The notes: generated by a model not told the origin, from the sequence alone. A stretch of DNA of 64,000 nucleotides from CAITJF01 sp032654645 (GCA_032654645.1 JAULAW010000003.1:496001-560000); one strand, 5' to 3'; shown: positions 1-8,256, counted from the stretch's first letter. Numbers and translations are program-made.

Positions 1-2
1 GG

Positions 3-95
3 AACGGCAAGCGCTATGCATGCAAGCAAATCGAGGCTTATGCCGTGGAAGAAAACGGCTGGCTGGTCATCACCGTAATCGTTAAATTTTTCTGA
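3..95 (+). CDS. DUF4258-type protein, C-terminal fragment
   Basis: The reading frame is open from the window edge to a TGA at 93-95 and gives about 30 C-terminal residues, with a core of G-K-R-Y then ENGWLVITVIVKFF. A short beta strand ending in VxTV(I/V) is typical of DUF4258, a small RelE-like fold often found as the first gene of a pair with DUF2283. The next gene, 12 bases on, is a DUF2283 protein, which supports the call. The 5' end lies outside the window, so the length and any catalytic residues cannot be judged. A toxin-antitoxin role has been suggested for such pairs in general; here it is only inference. Confidence 0.6.
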   Translation, partial: NGKRYACKQIEAYAVEENGWLVITVIVKFF

Positions 96-107
96 CGGGA
101 GGCGAAC

Positions 108-338
108 ATGAAACTGAGCTACGACCCGAAGTACAACATCGCATACCTGCGTTTCCACGAAAAGCGCGGCACAGTCACGACCATCAAGATCAGTGATGAA
201 ATGAACGTGGATGTGGCGCCGGATGGCACCGTCTATGGCATCGAACTGCTCAACGCCAACGAACAACTGGCCGAAAACCACGGCAACCTGATACTCGAAA
301 CATCGGGCAACCACCGTGAAATCGCACTGGTGGCCTGA
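108..338 (+). CDS. DUF2283 domain protein
   Basis: A 76-residue protein with the DUF2283 signature: an N-terminal Y-D-x3-(D/N)-x-A-Y-(L/I)-x-(F/L) segment (YDPKYNIAYLRF), then a central D-x-D/N-V-x2-DG-x2-(Y/V)-G-I-E-(L/I) segment (NVDVAPDGTVYGIELL). The length is normal for the family. A GGAGG-like site (gggaggcgaac) sits just before the ATG. It follows the DUF4258 gene closely, so the two are probably co-transcribed; DUF2283 is usually the second, antitoxin-like partner. Function is not established for this copy. Confidence 0.8.
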   Translation: MKLSYDPKYNIAYLRFHEKRGTVTTIKISDEMNVDVAPDGTVYGIELLNANEQLAENHGNLILETSGNHREIALVA

Positions 339-344
339 AGCGAC

Positions 345-911
345 ATGGACTTTTTGAATATGCAGACAAACGGCATCTCCAAACGGTACAAATACAAAAC
401 CAAGAGTGATCCTGACACCGATTTCCTTCTTAGCGTGAAACTGACTCTCGATCGCGATAAAGAAAATTCGATATACGAAAACCGACGCAAAGATGAATTT
501 GAGTATTCATTATCAGTTGATGAATTACCCCCTCAATTGCATGTGTCACCACCAAGTCTAATAGCAAAATTTATACTCAATAAATTGTTAATTCAAATCC
601 GCAACATCAATAGCGGAGACATCGTAAAAGGGCAGAGATTCGTTACTACAACAGTTAATCATCTATATGACCTTACGCCCGAGGCAACCCATATAGAATT
701 CGTGAACGTAACCCATCCGAAAACATCTGCGCTAATTACGAGAATTTTGAAAAACGGCGAGTCACAATCGATTTTAGAATCTGAACCAGACGTGGGTGCG
801 CTTATTCATGCACTTCGTTCAATTTGCTATCCGAATTTAGAAGCTTATTGGGAGCAAGGTGATACTGGCAATTCATGTTACAGATGCTTAAAAGGGCAAA
901 TCCGAAAATGA
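345..911 (+). CDS. Hypothetical protein, 188 aa, AT-rich
   Basis: Not recognised. It starts 6 bases after the DUF2283 stop, so it could share that transcript, but base composition drops sharply: after about base 380 it is far more AT-rich than the housekeeping genes here. No signal peptide, membrane segment or known motif can be seen. The C-terminus has two cysteines close together (CYRC) and one in SICYPN. It looks like a soluble cytoplasmic protein. Codon use suggests recent acquisition. Confidence 0.55.
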   Translation: MDFLNMQTNGISKRYKYKTKSDPDTDFLLSVKLTLDRDKENSIYENRRKDEFEYSLSVDELPPQLHVSPPSLIAKFILNKLLIQIRNINSGDIVKGQRFVTTTVNHLYDLTPEATHIEFVNVTHPKTSALITRILKNGESQSILESEPDVGALIHALRSICYPNLEAYWEQGDTGNSCYRCLKGQIRK

Positions 912-1013
912 ACCCTACATGCCGCCACGACGAGCTATACAGCAGTTTGCAAGCACAGGTCACGCACCCGTAAAATACCGCCAAACTTATTTTTTAAATC
1001 CAAAAGGAATTTT

Positions 1014-2210
1014 ATGCAACCAATTACTGTTTGGTATTCACGCATCATTGCCATTGCCGCTATGCTGTTTGGTTTAAGCATAACGAGCTTGGCCAGCGCG
1101 GCTTCAATTTACGTTTCATCATTTAGTGAAGGGCTAGCTAAGGTATGTGCTATTAGAGTATGTTCTTACATCGACAAGACAGGAACAATGGCCATTACGT
1201 CGCAGTTTGAAGGTGAGAGCGACTTCAATGGAGGTTTAGCGGCAGTCGGGGTGAATGGCAAAAGTGGTTATATCGACAAGACTGGGAAAATGGTCATTGC
1301 GCCGCAGTTTGATAATGCTGAAAAATTCAGTGAAGGTTTGGCGGCAGTCTTGGTGAATGGTAAATGGAGTTTTATCGACAAAACCGGAACGATGGTTCTT
1401 GCGCAGCAGTCTGAATCTACGAGTGAATTCAGTGAAGGGTTAGCGGCTGTCCGGGTGAATGGCAATTGGGGTTTTATCGACAAGGCTGGAACGATGGTCA
1501 TTCGGCCTCAAAATTATATTGCCTTCAGCTTCAGTGAAGGGTTAGCGAGAGTACGGGTGAATGGAAGGGATGGTTTTATCAACAAGACAGGAAAAATGGT
1601 CATTGCGCCGCAGTTTTCTGCTACGAGAGATTTCAGTGATGGCTTGGCGGCAGCTACCGAATATGCCAAATATGGTTTTGTCGACAAAACTGGAACGATG
1701 GTCATTCGGTCTCAGTTTAATGATGCGGGAGATTTCAGAGAAGGATTAGCGGCTGTCCAGGTGAATAACGAATGGGGTTTTATCGACAAGACTGGAAAAA
1801 TGGCCATTGCGCTGCAGTTTGATAATGCAAAAAATTTCAGTGAAGGTTTGGCAGCAGTTGAGGTGAATGGCAAATGGGGCTTTATCGACCCGCAAGGGCA
1901 ATGGGTCATTAGTCCTGAAACCTTGAGCAAATCAATGGAGAAAAATGTCGCATTAGCAGAGCAAAGAGAAGCAGAGCGGCGAACCCAAGATCGCGCGAAG
2001 CAACAAAAGGAAATCACAGCGTTCCGTAAGACACTCAGTGAAGGTGCGGAAACTAATTGCGGCCCGGCAATCGAAGTCAAAGGCAAGCTGGTGAAAGTAG
2101 CTTTCGCAGTTGCGAACTATGGCAATGAACACTGGATTCGTCGAGATGAAATATTTCCATCTGGCTATGGCTGTAGGTTCCTGAACGGTCAATATCAACC
2201 CCCACAATAA
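1014..2210 (+). CDS. Secreted WG-repeat protein
   Basis: 398 residues. An N-terminal signal peptide (about residues 1-30, hydrophobic AAMLFGLSITSLASA) sends it to the periplasm or beyond. Residues ~35-300 are eight copies of a ~33-residue WG (KWG) repeat with the pattern F-S-E-G-L-A-x-V-x-V-N-G-K-W-G-(F/Y)-I-D-K-T-G-x-M-V-I. A charged stretch (about 305-340, EQREAERRTQDRAKQQK) leads to a C-terminal domain with a conserved look (NCGPAIEVKG, YGNEHWIRRDE, CRFLNGQY) that recurs at the end of many WG-repeat proteins. WG repeats form beta-rich binding surfaces; the ligand is unknown. The spacer before it has an AGGA-like site. The repeats are also visible in the DNA (about 102-bp units), so copy number may vary between strains. 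Confidence 0.8.
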   Translation: MQPITVWYSRIIAIAAMLFGLSITSLASAASIYVSSFSEGLAKVCAIRVCSYIDKTGTMAITSQFEGESDFNGGLAAVGVNGKSGYIDKTGKMVIAPQFDNAEKFSEGLAAVLVNGKWSFIDKTGTMVLAQQSESTSEFSEGLAAVRVNGNWGFIDKAGTMVIRPQNYIAFSFSEGLARVRVNGRDGFINKTGKMVIAPQFSATRDFSDGLAAATEYAKYGFVDKTGTMVIRSQFNDAGDFREGLAAVQVNNEWGFIDKTGKMAIALQFDNAKNFSEGLAAVEVNGKWGFIDPQGQWVISPETLSKSMEKNVALAEQREAERRTQDRAKQQKEITAFRKTLSEGAETNCGPAIEVKGKLVKVAFAVANYGNEHWIRRDEIFPSGYGCRFLNGQYQPPQ

Positions 2211-2330
2211 CGAGCGATACAATCATGAACATAATATTTCTTGCGGTAGCTCTGCATTCGCAGAACCATCAATTCTGTTGGGTCTAAAACAATGAATAAA
2301 CCACCATCTCATCTTCCGGATTCCAAGCGA

Positions 2331-2406
2331 GGTAGGGTGCAATGAAATTGCACCAATTGTTTTCCACACACATGGTGCAATTCGCTGTGCTCATTGACAC
2401 CCTACC
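2331..2406. repeat. REP palindrome upstream of RAYT
   Basis: Outer arms ggtagggtgcaatga and tcattgacaccctacc pair with each other, and inner arms (attgcacc / ggtgcaat) form a second pairing. It lies 45 bases before the RAYT gene. A related palindrome with the same gtgcaat and ccctacc blocks follows that gene at 3013-3083, as expected for REP/BIME substrates of a RAYT. Confidence 0.8.
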
Positions 2407-2450
2407 GATTGACGCCATACGCAGTCACTCTCCAATTTATCGCCCCAACC

Positions 2451-2984
2451 ATGCCTGAATACCGCCGCAATTTTGTTCCGGGAGGGACGTATTTTTTTAC
2501 GGTCAATCTGCTGGAACGCCACGACAATGATTTGCTGGTTCGGCATATTGATGTTCTGCGTGAGGCGGTGCGGGTAACGCGGCAAGCACATCCTTTCCAT
2601 ATCGCCGCCTGGGTAGTGCTGCCCGATCATATGCATTGCATTTGGATGCTGCCGCCGGGCGACGCCGATTATGTGACCCGCTGGCGGTTGATCAAGATGC
2701 GCTTTTCGCGCGCCATTCCGGGCACGGAGCCACTTTCTGCATCAAGGCTGAAACGCGGGGAGCGCGGCATCTGGCAGCGGCGGTATTGGGAGCATACTGT
2801 GCGCGATGAGCAAGATTATGCGGCGCATGTGGACTACATCCATATCAATCCGCTAAAGCATGGCTTGGTGCGGCGCGTGGCGGATTGGCCTTATTCGAGT
2901 TTTCACCGGATGGTGGCGGATGGTGTTTATCCGGAGAATTGGGCGGGAGATGGACTGGCGGAGGGGGTGGGTTATGCCGATTGA
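2451..2984 (+). CDS. REP-associated tyrosine transposase (RAYT)
   Basis: A 177-residue HUH/Y1 transposase of the IS200-related RAYT group. The start PEYRRNFVPGGTYFFTVNL is the typical N-terminus. The metal-binding HUH motif is DHMHCIW. The likely catalytic tyrosine is in HVDYIHINPLKHGLV, followed by the family-typical ADWPYSSF. RAYTs cut and join REP palindromes as single strands, and REP-like palindromes lie on both sides here. ATG 2451 was chosen because the protein then begins at the family's usual first residues; upstream TTG starts would translate part of the REP. It is probably a domesticated or slowly mobile element. Its arrival next to the MutT gene may have replaced the neighbour usual there. 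Confidence 0.9.
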   Translation: MPEYRRNFVPGGTYFFTVNLLERHDNDLLVRHIDVLREAVRVTRQAHPFHIAAWVVLPDHMHCIWMLPPGDADYVTRWRLIKMRFSRAIPGTEPLSASRLKRGERGIWQRRYWEHTVRDEQDYAAHVDYIHINPLKHGLVRRVADWPYSSFHRMVADGVYPENWAGDGLAEGVGYAD

Positions 2985-4041
2985 GCCGGGCGACAACAAT
3001 GCGAACAATGTAGTGTGCAATGAGCTTGCGAATTGCACCGAGCGAAAGGGTGGTGCAATTCGCTACGCTCATTGCACCCTACCTAATGGCATTCCCGGAA
3101 AGGTGATTGAAGTCGCCGCTGCCGTGCTGCAAAAACCAGACGGCTCCTTCCTGCTGGCCCAACGCCCACCCGGCAAAATCTGGGCTGGCTATTGGGAATT
3201 CCCCGGCGGCAAGGTTGAATCAGGCGAAACGCCTTACCATGCGCTGGTGCGCGAGTTGCGCGAGGAGCTGGGCATTGAAGTACAGATCGCCTATCCGTGG
3301 GTTACGCGCATCTTCGCTTATCCTCATGCGACGGTGCGGCTGAATTTTTTTCGCGTGACGGCGTGGAGCGGGGAGTTGCATCCGCATGAGGGGCAGCAGT
3401 TTGCGTGGCAGTCCCCCACCCCGACACTCCCCCGGGGGGAGATGGTTTCTCCGCTGTTGCCCGCCAACGCACCCATCCTGCGTTCGCTGTCACTGCCAAC
3501 TTTATATGCGGTCAGCAATGTGGCTGAACTGGGTGCAACAGAATTTATGCGGCGGCTGGAAGGCGCACTGCACAACGGTTTGCGGCTGGTGCAGATGCGC
3601 GAGAAGAATTTGCCGCGCCCGGAGATGCGCGCATTGTCGCTGCGTGTGCTGGAGCTGGCGCATGCGCATGGCGCGCAAGTGTTGATTAATGGCGATGTCG
3701 GACTGGCGAGGGAAACCGGCGCGGATGGTGTGCATCTGAACAGCGTGCAGCTTGCTGCATGCAGCACACGCCCCGATGTGCCGTGGTGCGCGGCTTCATG
3801 CCACAACGCGGAAGAGCTGCAACAGGCTGGAGAGTTGGGCCTGGATTTCGCGGTGCTAAGTCCGGTGTTGCCAACAAAGTCGCATCCGGGCGCGCCGCAT
3901 CTGGGATGGGAAATATTCGGGAAAATTGCGGCGGGTTCATCCATCCCGGTGTATGCGCTGGGCGGTTTGACGCAAGACGACTTGCACACCGCGTGGCAGC
4001 ATGGCGCGCATGGTATCGCGCTATTGCGTCAGGCCTGGTGA
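2974..4041 (+). CDS. mutT: Nudix hydrolase (MutT) fused to ThiE-like domain
   Basis: A two-domain protein common in betaproteobacteria. The MutT part removes 8-oxo-dGTP from the nucleotide pool. Its Nudix box is complete: GGKVESGET, then RELREELGI (about residues 77-100). The second half (about 175-355) is a thiamine-phosphate-synthase-like TIM barrel with HLNS, SPV-TKSHPGAP and YALGG; its activity in these fusions is unclear. The start is uncertain. ATG 2974 overlaps the end of the RAYT gene and has a strong ribosome site (ggaggggg), but then ~43 residues are encoded by the REP palindrome. GTG 3103 fits the usual family start (VIEVAAAVLQ) but has a badly spaced ribosome site. The linker between domains contains an in-frame insert (PTPTLPRGE) from a CG-rich palindrome. 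Confidence 0.85.
   Translation: MPIEPGDNNANNVVCNELANCTERKGGAIRYAHCTLPNGIPGKVIEVAAAVLQKPDGSFLLAQRPPGKIWAGYWEFPGGKVESGETPYHALVRELREELGIEVQIAYPWVTRIFAYPHATVRLNFFRVTAWSGELHPHEGQQFAWQSPTPTLPRGEMVSPLLPANAPILRSLSLPTLYAVSNVAELGATEFMRRLEGALHNGLRLVQMREKNLPRPEMRALSLRVLELAHAHGAQVLINGDVGLARETGADGVHLNSVQLAACSTRPDVPWCAASCHNAEELQQAGELGLDFAVLSPVLPTKSHPGAPHLGWEIFGKIAAGSSIPVYALGGLTQDDLHTAWQHGAHGIALLRQAW
3013..3083. repeat. REP palindrome downstream of RAYT
   Basis: Imperfect palindrome with gtgcaatgagcttgcgaattgcacc and ggtgcaattcgctacgctc attgcaccctacc blocks, matching the repeat at 2331-2406 in its core words. It lies between the RAYT stop and the MutT domain and is open in the MutT reading frame. Confidence 0.75.
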
Positions 4042-4220
4042 GGGGGATCCTCTTCCGCGCTGTTTTCATCTTGCGGGATACGGTAACTCTCCGTGGCCCA
4101 CTGTCCGAGGTCTATCAATTTGCAGCGCTCGCTGCAAAACGGGCGGTAGCGGCTGTCGCTGTTCCACACCACTTCTTTGCCGCATTGCGGGCAGGCGACC
4201 GTGACTGGTTTTTTCATCAC
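4029..4220 (-). CDS. yacG: DNA gyrase inhibitor YacG (zinc protein)
   Basis: 63 residues with the YacG zinc site: C10-P-Q-C13 and C29-x3-C33, followed by the conserved IDLGQWATE-Y-RIP segment. In E. coli YacG binds GyrB and blocks DNA binding by gyrase. Length and motif are both normal. It sits in the usual yacG-zapD-coaE neighbourhood, and its 3' end overlaps the 3' end of the convergent MutT-ThiE gene by about 13 bases. Confidence 0.92.
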   Translation of the reverse strand: MMKKPVTVACPQCGKEVVWNSDSRYRPFCSERCKLIDLGQWATESYRIPQDENSAEEDPPHQA

Positions 4221-4224
4221 ATCT

Positions 4225-4282
4225 GTAGGTGCGAATTCATTCGCACATAGCGGATTGTGCGTGCGAATGAATTCGCACCTAC
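4225..4282. repeat. Perfect inverted repeat (REP-like)
   Basis: Arms at 4225-4246 and 4261-4282 are perfect inverse copies of 22 bases (core gtaggtgcgaattcattcg) around a 14-base loop. This palindrome family is widespread in proteobacterial intergenic DNA. It lies between zapD and yacG and could act as a transcript-end hairpin, but has no T-run. Confidence 0.85.
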
Positions 4283-4315
4283 GAGTCCATCAATCGCTAT
4301 TTCAAGGGTCATGAA

Positions 4316-5071
4316 TTACAGCGCGCAGAAGATAAGGTCAAACGCCACGTCCTGTTCGTACAAGGCGCTCTTGGCCGTATAGTTGGCCGAGATGAAGCGG
4401 ATGTTGAGCACGTATTTGTTGGCGCTGACTTCCGGGATGCACGGCAGTGTGTCGTCCAGGCTGAGGCGCAGCATTTGCGCGACGCGGCCCCCCTGCATTT
4501 GCTGGAAATTGCCCTGATGGGCGATGAAATGGTGCACTTTGCCGCTCTCGCGCAGCAGCTTGAGTATGATTTCCAGGCTGTCGCGTATGATCAGCAGGGG
4601 AGCCAGCCAGGCATTGAGGTAATTGCGCCGCAGCGCGGCATCCTGATGCAGCCAGTAATGGTAGGAAGGAAGGTCAAATTCGCACGTCCCGCCAAGGATG
4701 CAGATGCGTTGCTTGATGTTCATCAACCATTCGTTGTCGCGCAAATATTGGCCTATCTTTCCGCTCATGCCGAACAGCCCGTTGCTCGCGTTATCGATTT
4801 TACCGATCACCTCATCCAGCGCTTCTTCCAAAATTTCCGGGTTGTTGTGCAGGGCGGAAAGATGGCGCTTCTGGCGTTCCAGCTCCTGCAACAGTTCTGA
4901 TTTCAGGTCGGAGCGGCTGGCGATTTCGAGGATTTCGAACAGCACGCTCAGCGCGGCATGATGGTCATCGGCGCTTGCCCTCTCGGTGAAATACGACATC
5001 TTGGCGTAGAGATCCTCCAGCCGCAGCAGGGTGCGCATGCGCTCATTGAGTGGGAATTCGTAACTGATCAC
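4316..5071 (-). CDS. zapD: Cell division protein ZapD
   Basis: 251 residues, the normal ZapD length (DUF1342). ZapD binds the C-terminus of FtsZ and bundles its filaments at the Z ring. Family features seen: the N-terminus ISYEFPLNERMRTLLRLEDL, an internal GGTCEFDLPSYHYWLH, and a C-terminal ISANKY-like / RF-type beta segment. GTG 5071 was chosen because it places the first codon at the family's usual start; an upstream TTG (5122) would add 17 residues without family support. It is followed by yacG and preceded by coaE, the usual order. Confidence 0.92.
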   Translation of the reverse strand: MISYEFPLNERMRTLLRLEDLYAKMSYFTERASADDHHAALSVLFEILEIASRSDLKSELLQELERQKRHLSALHNNPEILEEALDEVIGKIDNASNGLFGMSGKIGQYLRDNEWLMNIKQRICILGGTCEFDLPSYHYWLHQDAALRRNYLNAWLAPLLIIRDSLEIILKLLRESGKVHHFIAHQGNFQQMQGGRVAQMLRLSLDDTLPCIPEVSANKYVLNIRFISANYTAKSALYEQDVAFDLIFCAL

Positions 5072-5146
5072 GGTGCCTGGAAAGGGGTTGGTATGCGTTT
5101 GGGTATGGGTAATTTTCAGCAATATATTGTGAATAACAGCATATCG

Positions 5147-5755
5147 TCAATCGCTTCGCGCAGAAATGGCTAGATAGCGCCGGTGAAGTTGCGCCACTAT
5201 TGATCGCAAGGAATGCAGATCGGCATCATTTTGAATGATGTCATCGGCGCGCCGCAGCCGCTCGGCGCGCGTTATCTGCTGCGCCATGATGGCGCGCACT
5301 TCCTGTTCGCTCAAGCCGTTGCGCCGCATGGTGCGCAGCACCTGGGTGGTTTCTGCGCAATCCACCACCAGCGTGCGTTGCACCAGTTTGTAATAACCCG
5401 TTTCAAACAGCAGCGGGATCACCAGCAGCAAATATGGAGCCGTAGCGGCGGCTTCCGCCTGAGCCTGCATCTGCGCGCGGATCAGCGGATGCAGAACACC
5501 TTCCAGCCGCTGTTTGGCGGCGGGATCGGCAAATACCCGTTGCCGCATGCTCGGTCTATCCAGTGCGCCGTTGGCATCAATGCAAGCATCGCCGAATGCC
5601 GCGCGAAGCGCCGCAATGGCCGCACCGGCGGGCTGGGTGAGTTGATGCGATATCTCGTCACTATCAATGACTGTGGCGCCGCATTCCTTGAACAGTGCGG
5701 CGACGGTGCTTTTGCCGCTTCCGATGCCGCCGGTCAGGCCAATGCTAACGGTCAT
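5147..5755 (-). CDS. coaE: Dephospho-CoA kinase
   Basis: 202 residues. It catalyses the last step of coenzyme A synthesis, ATP-dependent phosphorylation of dephospho-CoA. The P-loop is near the N-terminus (residues 6-17, GLTGGIGSGKST), followed by the VIDSDEI segment, HPLIR and VIPLLFETGYY, all typical of CoaE. It is 75 bases upstream of zapD, probably in one transcription unit with pilD-coaE-zapD-yacG, although a 145-bp dispersed repeat now separates it from pilD. Confidence 0.95.
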   Translation of the reverse strand: MTVSIGLTGGIGSGKSTVAALFKECGATVIDSDEISHQLTQPAGAAIAALRAAFGDACIDANGALDRPSMRQRVFADPAAKQRLEGVLHPLIRAQMQAQAEAAATAPYLLLVIPLLFETGYYKLVQRTLVVDCAETTQVLRTMRRNGLSEQEVRAIMAQQITRAERLRRADDIIQNDADLHSLRSIVAQLHRRYLAISARSD

Positions 5756-5781
5756 GACGAGCCGTCGACCCTGATGATGGT

Positions 5782-5926
5782 GCTCGCCATGCCCGTTTCC
5801 CTGATGGAACTACTAGCCATTCCACTAGGTTGCCAAAAGGCGGCAACCAAGTGGCTGGTTATCTCCCCATCACTCTCCCAGAGGGCGAGGGGGACAAGGA
5901 TTCGCTTCGCGATGCTCACGTTAAAG
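5782..5926. repeat. Dispersed ~135-bp repeat, copy 1
   Basis: Begins with gccatgcccgtttccctgatgg and ends with ttcgcttcgcgatgctcacgttaa, with a gagggcgaggggg block inside. A clearly related copy lies at 8321-8508, so the pair brackets pilD-pilC. More diverged relatives occur at 58925-59045 and 56717-56768. It ends next to the pilD stop codon. Confidence 0.75.
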
Positions 5927-5927
5927 C

Positions 5928-6827
5928 TCATGGAACGGCGATCAGTTGCAGATATTTTTGCGTCAGCATTTGCCCCCAGAACAGCGCGATCAAACCGCCG
6001 CCTGCCAGATAGGGGCCGAACGGGATGGGGATATTGCGGCCATGGCGTGCCGCGACGATCAGCGTGACACCGGTCACCGCGCCCACCAGCGAGGAGAGCA
6101 GGATGACCAGCGGCAGCATCTGCCAGCCCAGCCATGCACCGATGGCCGCCAGCAACTTGAAGTCGCCATAGCCCATCCCTTCCTTGCCGGTGGCGAGCTT
6201 GAACAGCCAGAACACGATCCATAGCGCCAGATAACCCGCAACCGCGCCGATGACCGCGCTGGGCAAACTGGCGAAAGTGCCGGACAGGTTGAACAGCAGT
6301 CCCAGCCACAGCAACGGCAGCGTGATGACATCCGGCAGAAGTTGCGTGTCGAAGTCGATAAAAGTCAATGCCAGCAGAGCCCAGGCCAGCAACAGCGCGG
6401 CGCATGCGGCCAGGCCGAAGCCAAAGTGCCAGGCGATATAGCCGCCCAGCAGCCCGCTCACCATCTCCACGATGGGATAGCGCGCGGAGATGTGCGCGCC
6501 GCAACCCTTGCACTTGCCACGCAGCAGCAGATAACTGAGGAGCGGAATATTTTCCATTGCGCCGATCCTGTGGCCGCAGTGCGGGCAGGAAGAGCGCGGC
6601 ACGATCAGATTGTAGCGCGGCATGTCCGCAAGGTGTGCGGCTTGCAGCGGGTCTTCCTCAGACTGGCTGTTGAGTTCGGCGCATTGCGCATGCCATTCGC
6701 GCTCCAGCATTTTCGGCAGGCGGTGGATCACCACATTCAGAAAACTGCCGACCATCAGGCCCAATATGGCGCATAAGCCGATGAAGGCGGGCGGTGAAGA
6801 TTGCAGAAGCTGGGTTATTTCAGACAT
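5928..6827 (-). CDS. pilD: Type IV prepilin peptidase / N-methyltransferase PilD
   Basis: 299 residues, an inner-membrane aspartic peptidase that cleaves the leader of prepilins and methylates the new N-terminus. The cytoplasmic N-terminal domain has the zinc-type cysteines C81-x2-C84 and C106-x2-C109. The two active-site aspartates lie in FIDFDTQLLPD (about 158) and GYGD (222). About seven hydrophobic helices are visible. The start was moved to the ATG giving MSEITQLL, since the longer version adds residues without family support. Substrates very likely include the pre-pilins encoded at 16.5-18.8 kb. It follows pilC on the same strand. Confidence 0.93.
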   Translation of the reverse strand: MSEITQLLQSSPPAFIGLCAILGLMVGSFLNVVIHRLPKMLEREWHAQCAELNSQSEEDPLQAAHLADMPRYNLIVPRSSCPHCGHRIGAMENIPLLSYLLLRGKCKGCGAHISARYPIVEMVSGLLGGYIAWHFGFGLAACAALLLAWALLALTFIDFDTQLLPDVITLPLLWLGLLFNLSGTFASLPSAVIGAVAGYLALWIVFWLFKLATGKEGMGYGDFKLLAAIGAWLGWQMLPLVILLSSLVGAVTGVTLIVAARHGRNIPIPFGPYLAGGGLIALFWGQMLTQKYLQLIAVP

Positions 6828-6980
6828 GCCGGTAGTTTCTGTGAAGGCTAAACTGCGCGAAGGTTGTGGCGGGGGCAAAGCAGTCCGCTATCAGGCCCGC
6901 GATGCCCGACAGGGTTATGGAAAAAAATTGTGGGCTTTGCGGCAATGGGCTGAGTGGGGTCACGGCAAATTGGGCGTTTT

Positions 6981-7012
6981 CATAATAAAGACGCGGCCAC
7001 CGTGGCCGCGTC
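6981..7012 (-). terminator. Rho-independent terminator after pilC
   Basis: On the minus strand an 11-bp GC stem (gacgcggccac / gtggccgcgtc, 6990-7012) is followed by TTTATTATG. It lies 27 bases beyond the pilC stop and before pilD, so pilD may need its own promoter or read-through. Confidence 0.7.
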
Positions 7013-7038
7013 ACATTGTGCAGCTTAACCAAAATGCA

Positions 7039-8256
7039 TCAAATGGCTTCACCCATCTTGAATATCGGCAGGTACATCGCTATCACCATGCCGCCGATCA
7101 ACGTGCCGAGCACCACCATGATGATAGGCTCCATCAGGCTGGATAAAGCCGCCACCGCATCATCCACCTCGGCCTCGAAGAAATCGGCCACCTTCCCCAG
7201 CATGCCGTCCAGCGCACCGGATTCCTCGCCGATCGCCACCATTTGCAACACCATGCTGGGGAACACTCCAGTACCCTGCATGGCCACTGTCAGACTGGTG
7301 CCAACGCTGACTTCGTGCTGTATTTTTTTGGTTGCTTCAAAATATACCGCGTTGCCGGCTGCGCCCGCTACCGAGTCGAACGCTTCCACCAGCGGCACGC
7401 CGGCGGCAAACATGGTGGACAGGGTGCGTGCCCAGCGTGCGATGGTTGCGGTGCGGACGAGCGGGCCGAAGACCGGTATTTTGAGCAGCAGCCTATCCAT
7501 CACCTGCTGCATTTTCTTGTTGCGCTTCCAGAAATAGAAAAAGGCATACAGCCCACCGCCTATTCCTCCGAAAATCAAAAACCAATAGGAGACGAAAAAG
7601 TCGGAAATTGCGATCAGCAGCAGAGTGGGGGCAGGCAAGTTGGCGCCGAAGCCGGAGAACAACTCTTTAAATGCCGGGATGACGAAAATCATGATGACTG
7701 CGGTGATGATAAATGCCACTACGATAATTGAAATCGGATAAAACATGGCGCCTTTGATTTTGCTTTTAATGGCCAGAGTTTTTTCCTTGTAAACCGCCAG
7801 GCGTTCCAGCAAGCTATCCAGAATACCCGCCGCCTCACCGGCTTCAATCAGGTTGCAATACAGGTCGTCAAAATACAACGGGTGTTTACGGAATGCTTGC
7901 GCCAGGCTGCTGCCGGTTTCCACGTCGGTTTTTATGTCGAGCAACAGGCGGGCGACGGCGGGGTTGCTGTGCCCTTTCCCCACTATATCGAATGATTGTA
8001 TCAGCGGCACGCCCGACTTCATCATGGTTGCAAGCTGGCGCGTAAACAGGGTGATGTCTTTTTCGGAGACAGACCCGCCGCTGCCGCTTTTCTTCTTGAT
8101 CCTGGTGACATTCACGCCCTGGCGGCGCAGTTGCGCGGACACCACTTCCCTGCCGGCAGCCCGCATCTCGCCTTTGACTATCTTGCCGGTCTTGTCCTTG
8201 CCCTCCCACGAGAATTGGGGTTCTTTCTTATGTTCGGTCTTCTTGTCCACGGCCAT
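7039..8256 (-). CDS. pilC: Type IV pilus inner-membrane platform protein PilC
   Basis: 405 residues with the duplicated GspF/PilC domain: the first ~80-200 (FTRQLATMMKSGVPLIQSFDIV) and the second ~280-400 (RWARTLSTMFAAGVPLVEAFDSV), each with membrane helices. PilC sits in the inner membrane and couples the PilB/PilT motors to pilin assembly. The N-terminus (FSWEGKDKTGKIVKGEMRAAGREVV) is also typical. The expected neighbour pilB is absent: the space upstream is taken by a dispersed repeat and then a CNNM-family gene, so pilB must lie elsewhere. Confidence 0.95.
   Translation of the reverse strand: MAVDKKTEHKKEPQFSWEGKDKTGKIVKGEMRAAGREVVSAQLRRQGVNVTRIKKKSGSGGSVSEKDITLFTRQLATMMKSGVPLIQSFDIVGKGHSNPAVARLLLDIKTDVETGSSLAQAFRKHPLYFDDLYCNLIEAGEAAGILDSLLERLAVYKEKTLAIKSKIKGAMFYPISIIVVAFIITAVIMIFVIPAFKELFSGFGANLPAPTLLLIAISDFFVSYWFLIFGGIGGGLYAFFYFWKRNKKMQQVMDRLLLKIPVFGPLVRTATIARWARTLSTMFAAGVPLVEAFDSVAGAAGNAVYFEATKKIQHEVSVGTSLTVAMQGTGVFPSMVLQMVAIGEESGALDGMLGKVADFFEAEVDDAVAALSSLMEPIIMVVLGTLIGGMVIAMYLPIFKMGEAI

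Noticed and set aside
3499..4041. TPP riboswitch near the ThiE-like domain
   Set aside because: No THI-box-like sequence was seen upstream of mutT, and the domain is part of a fusion.
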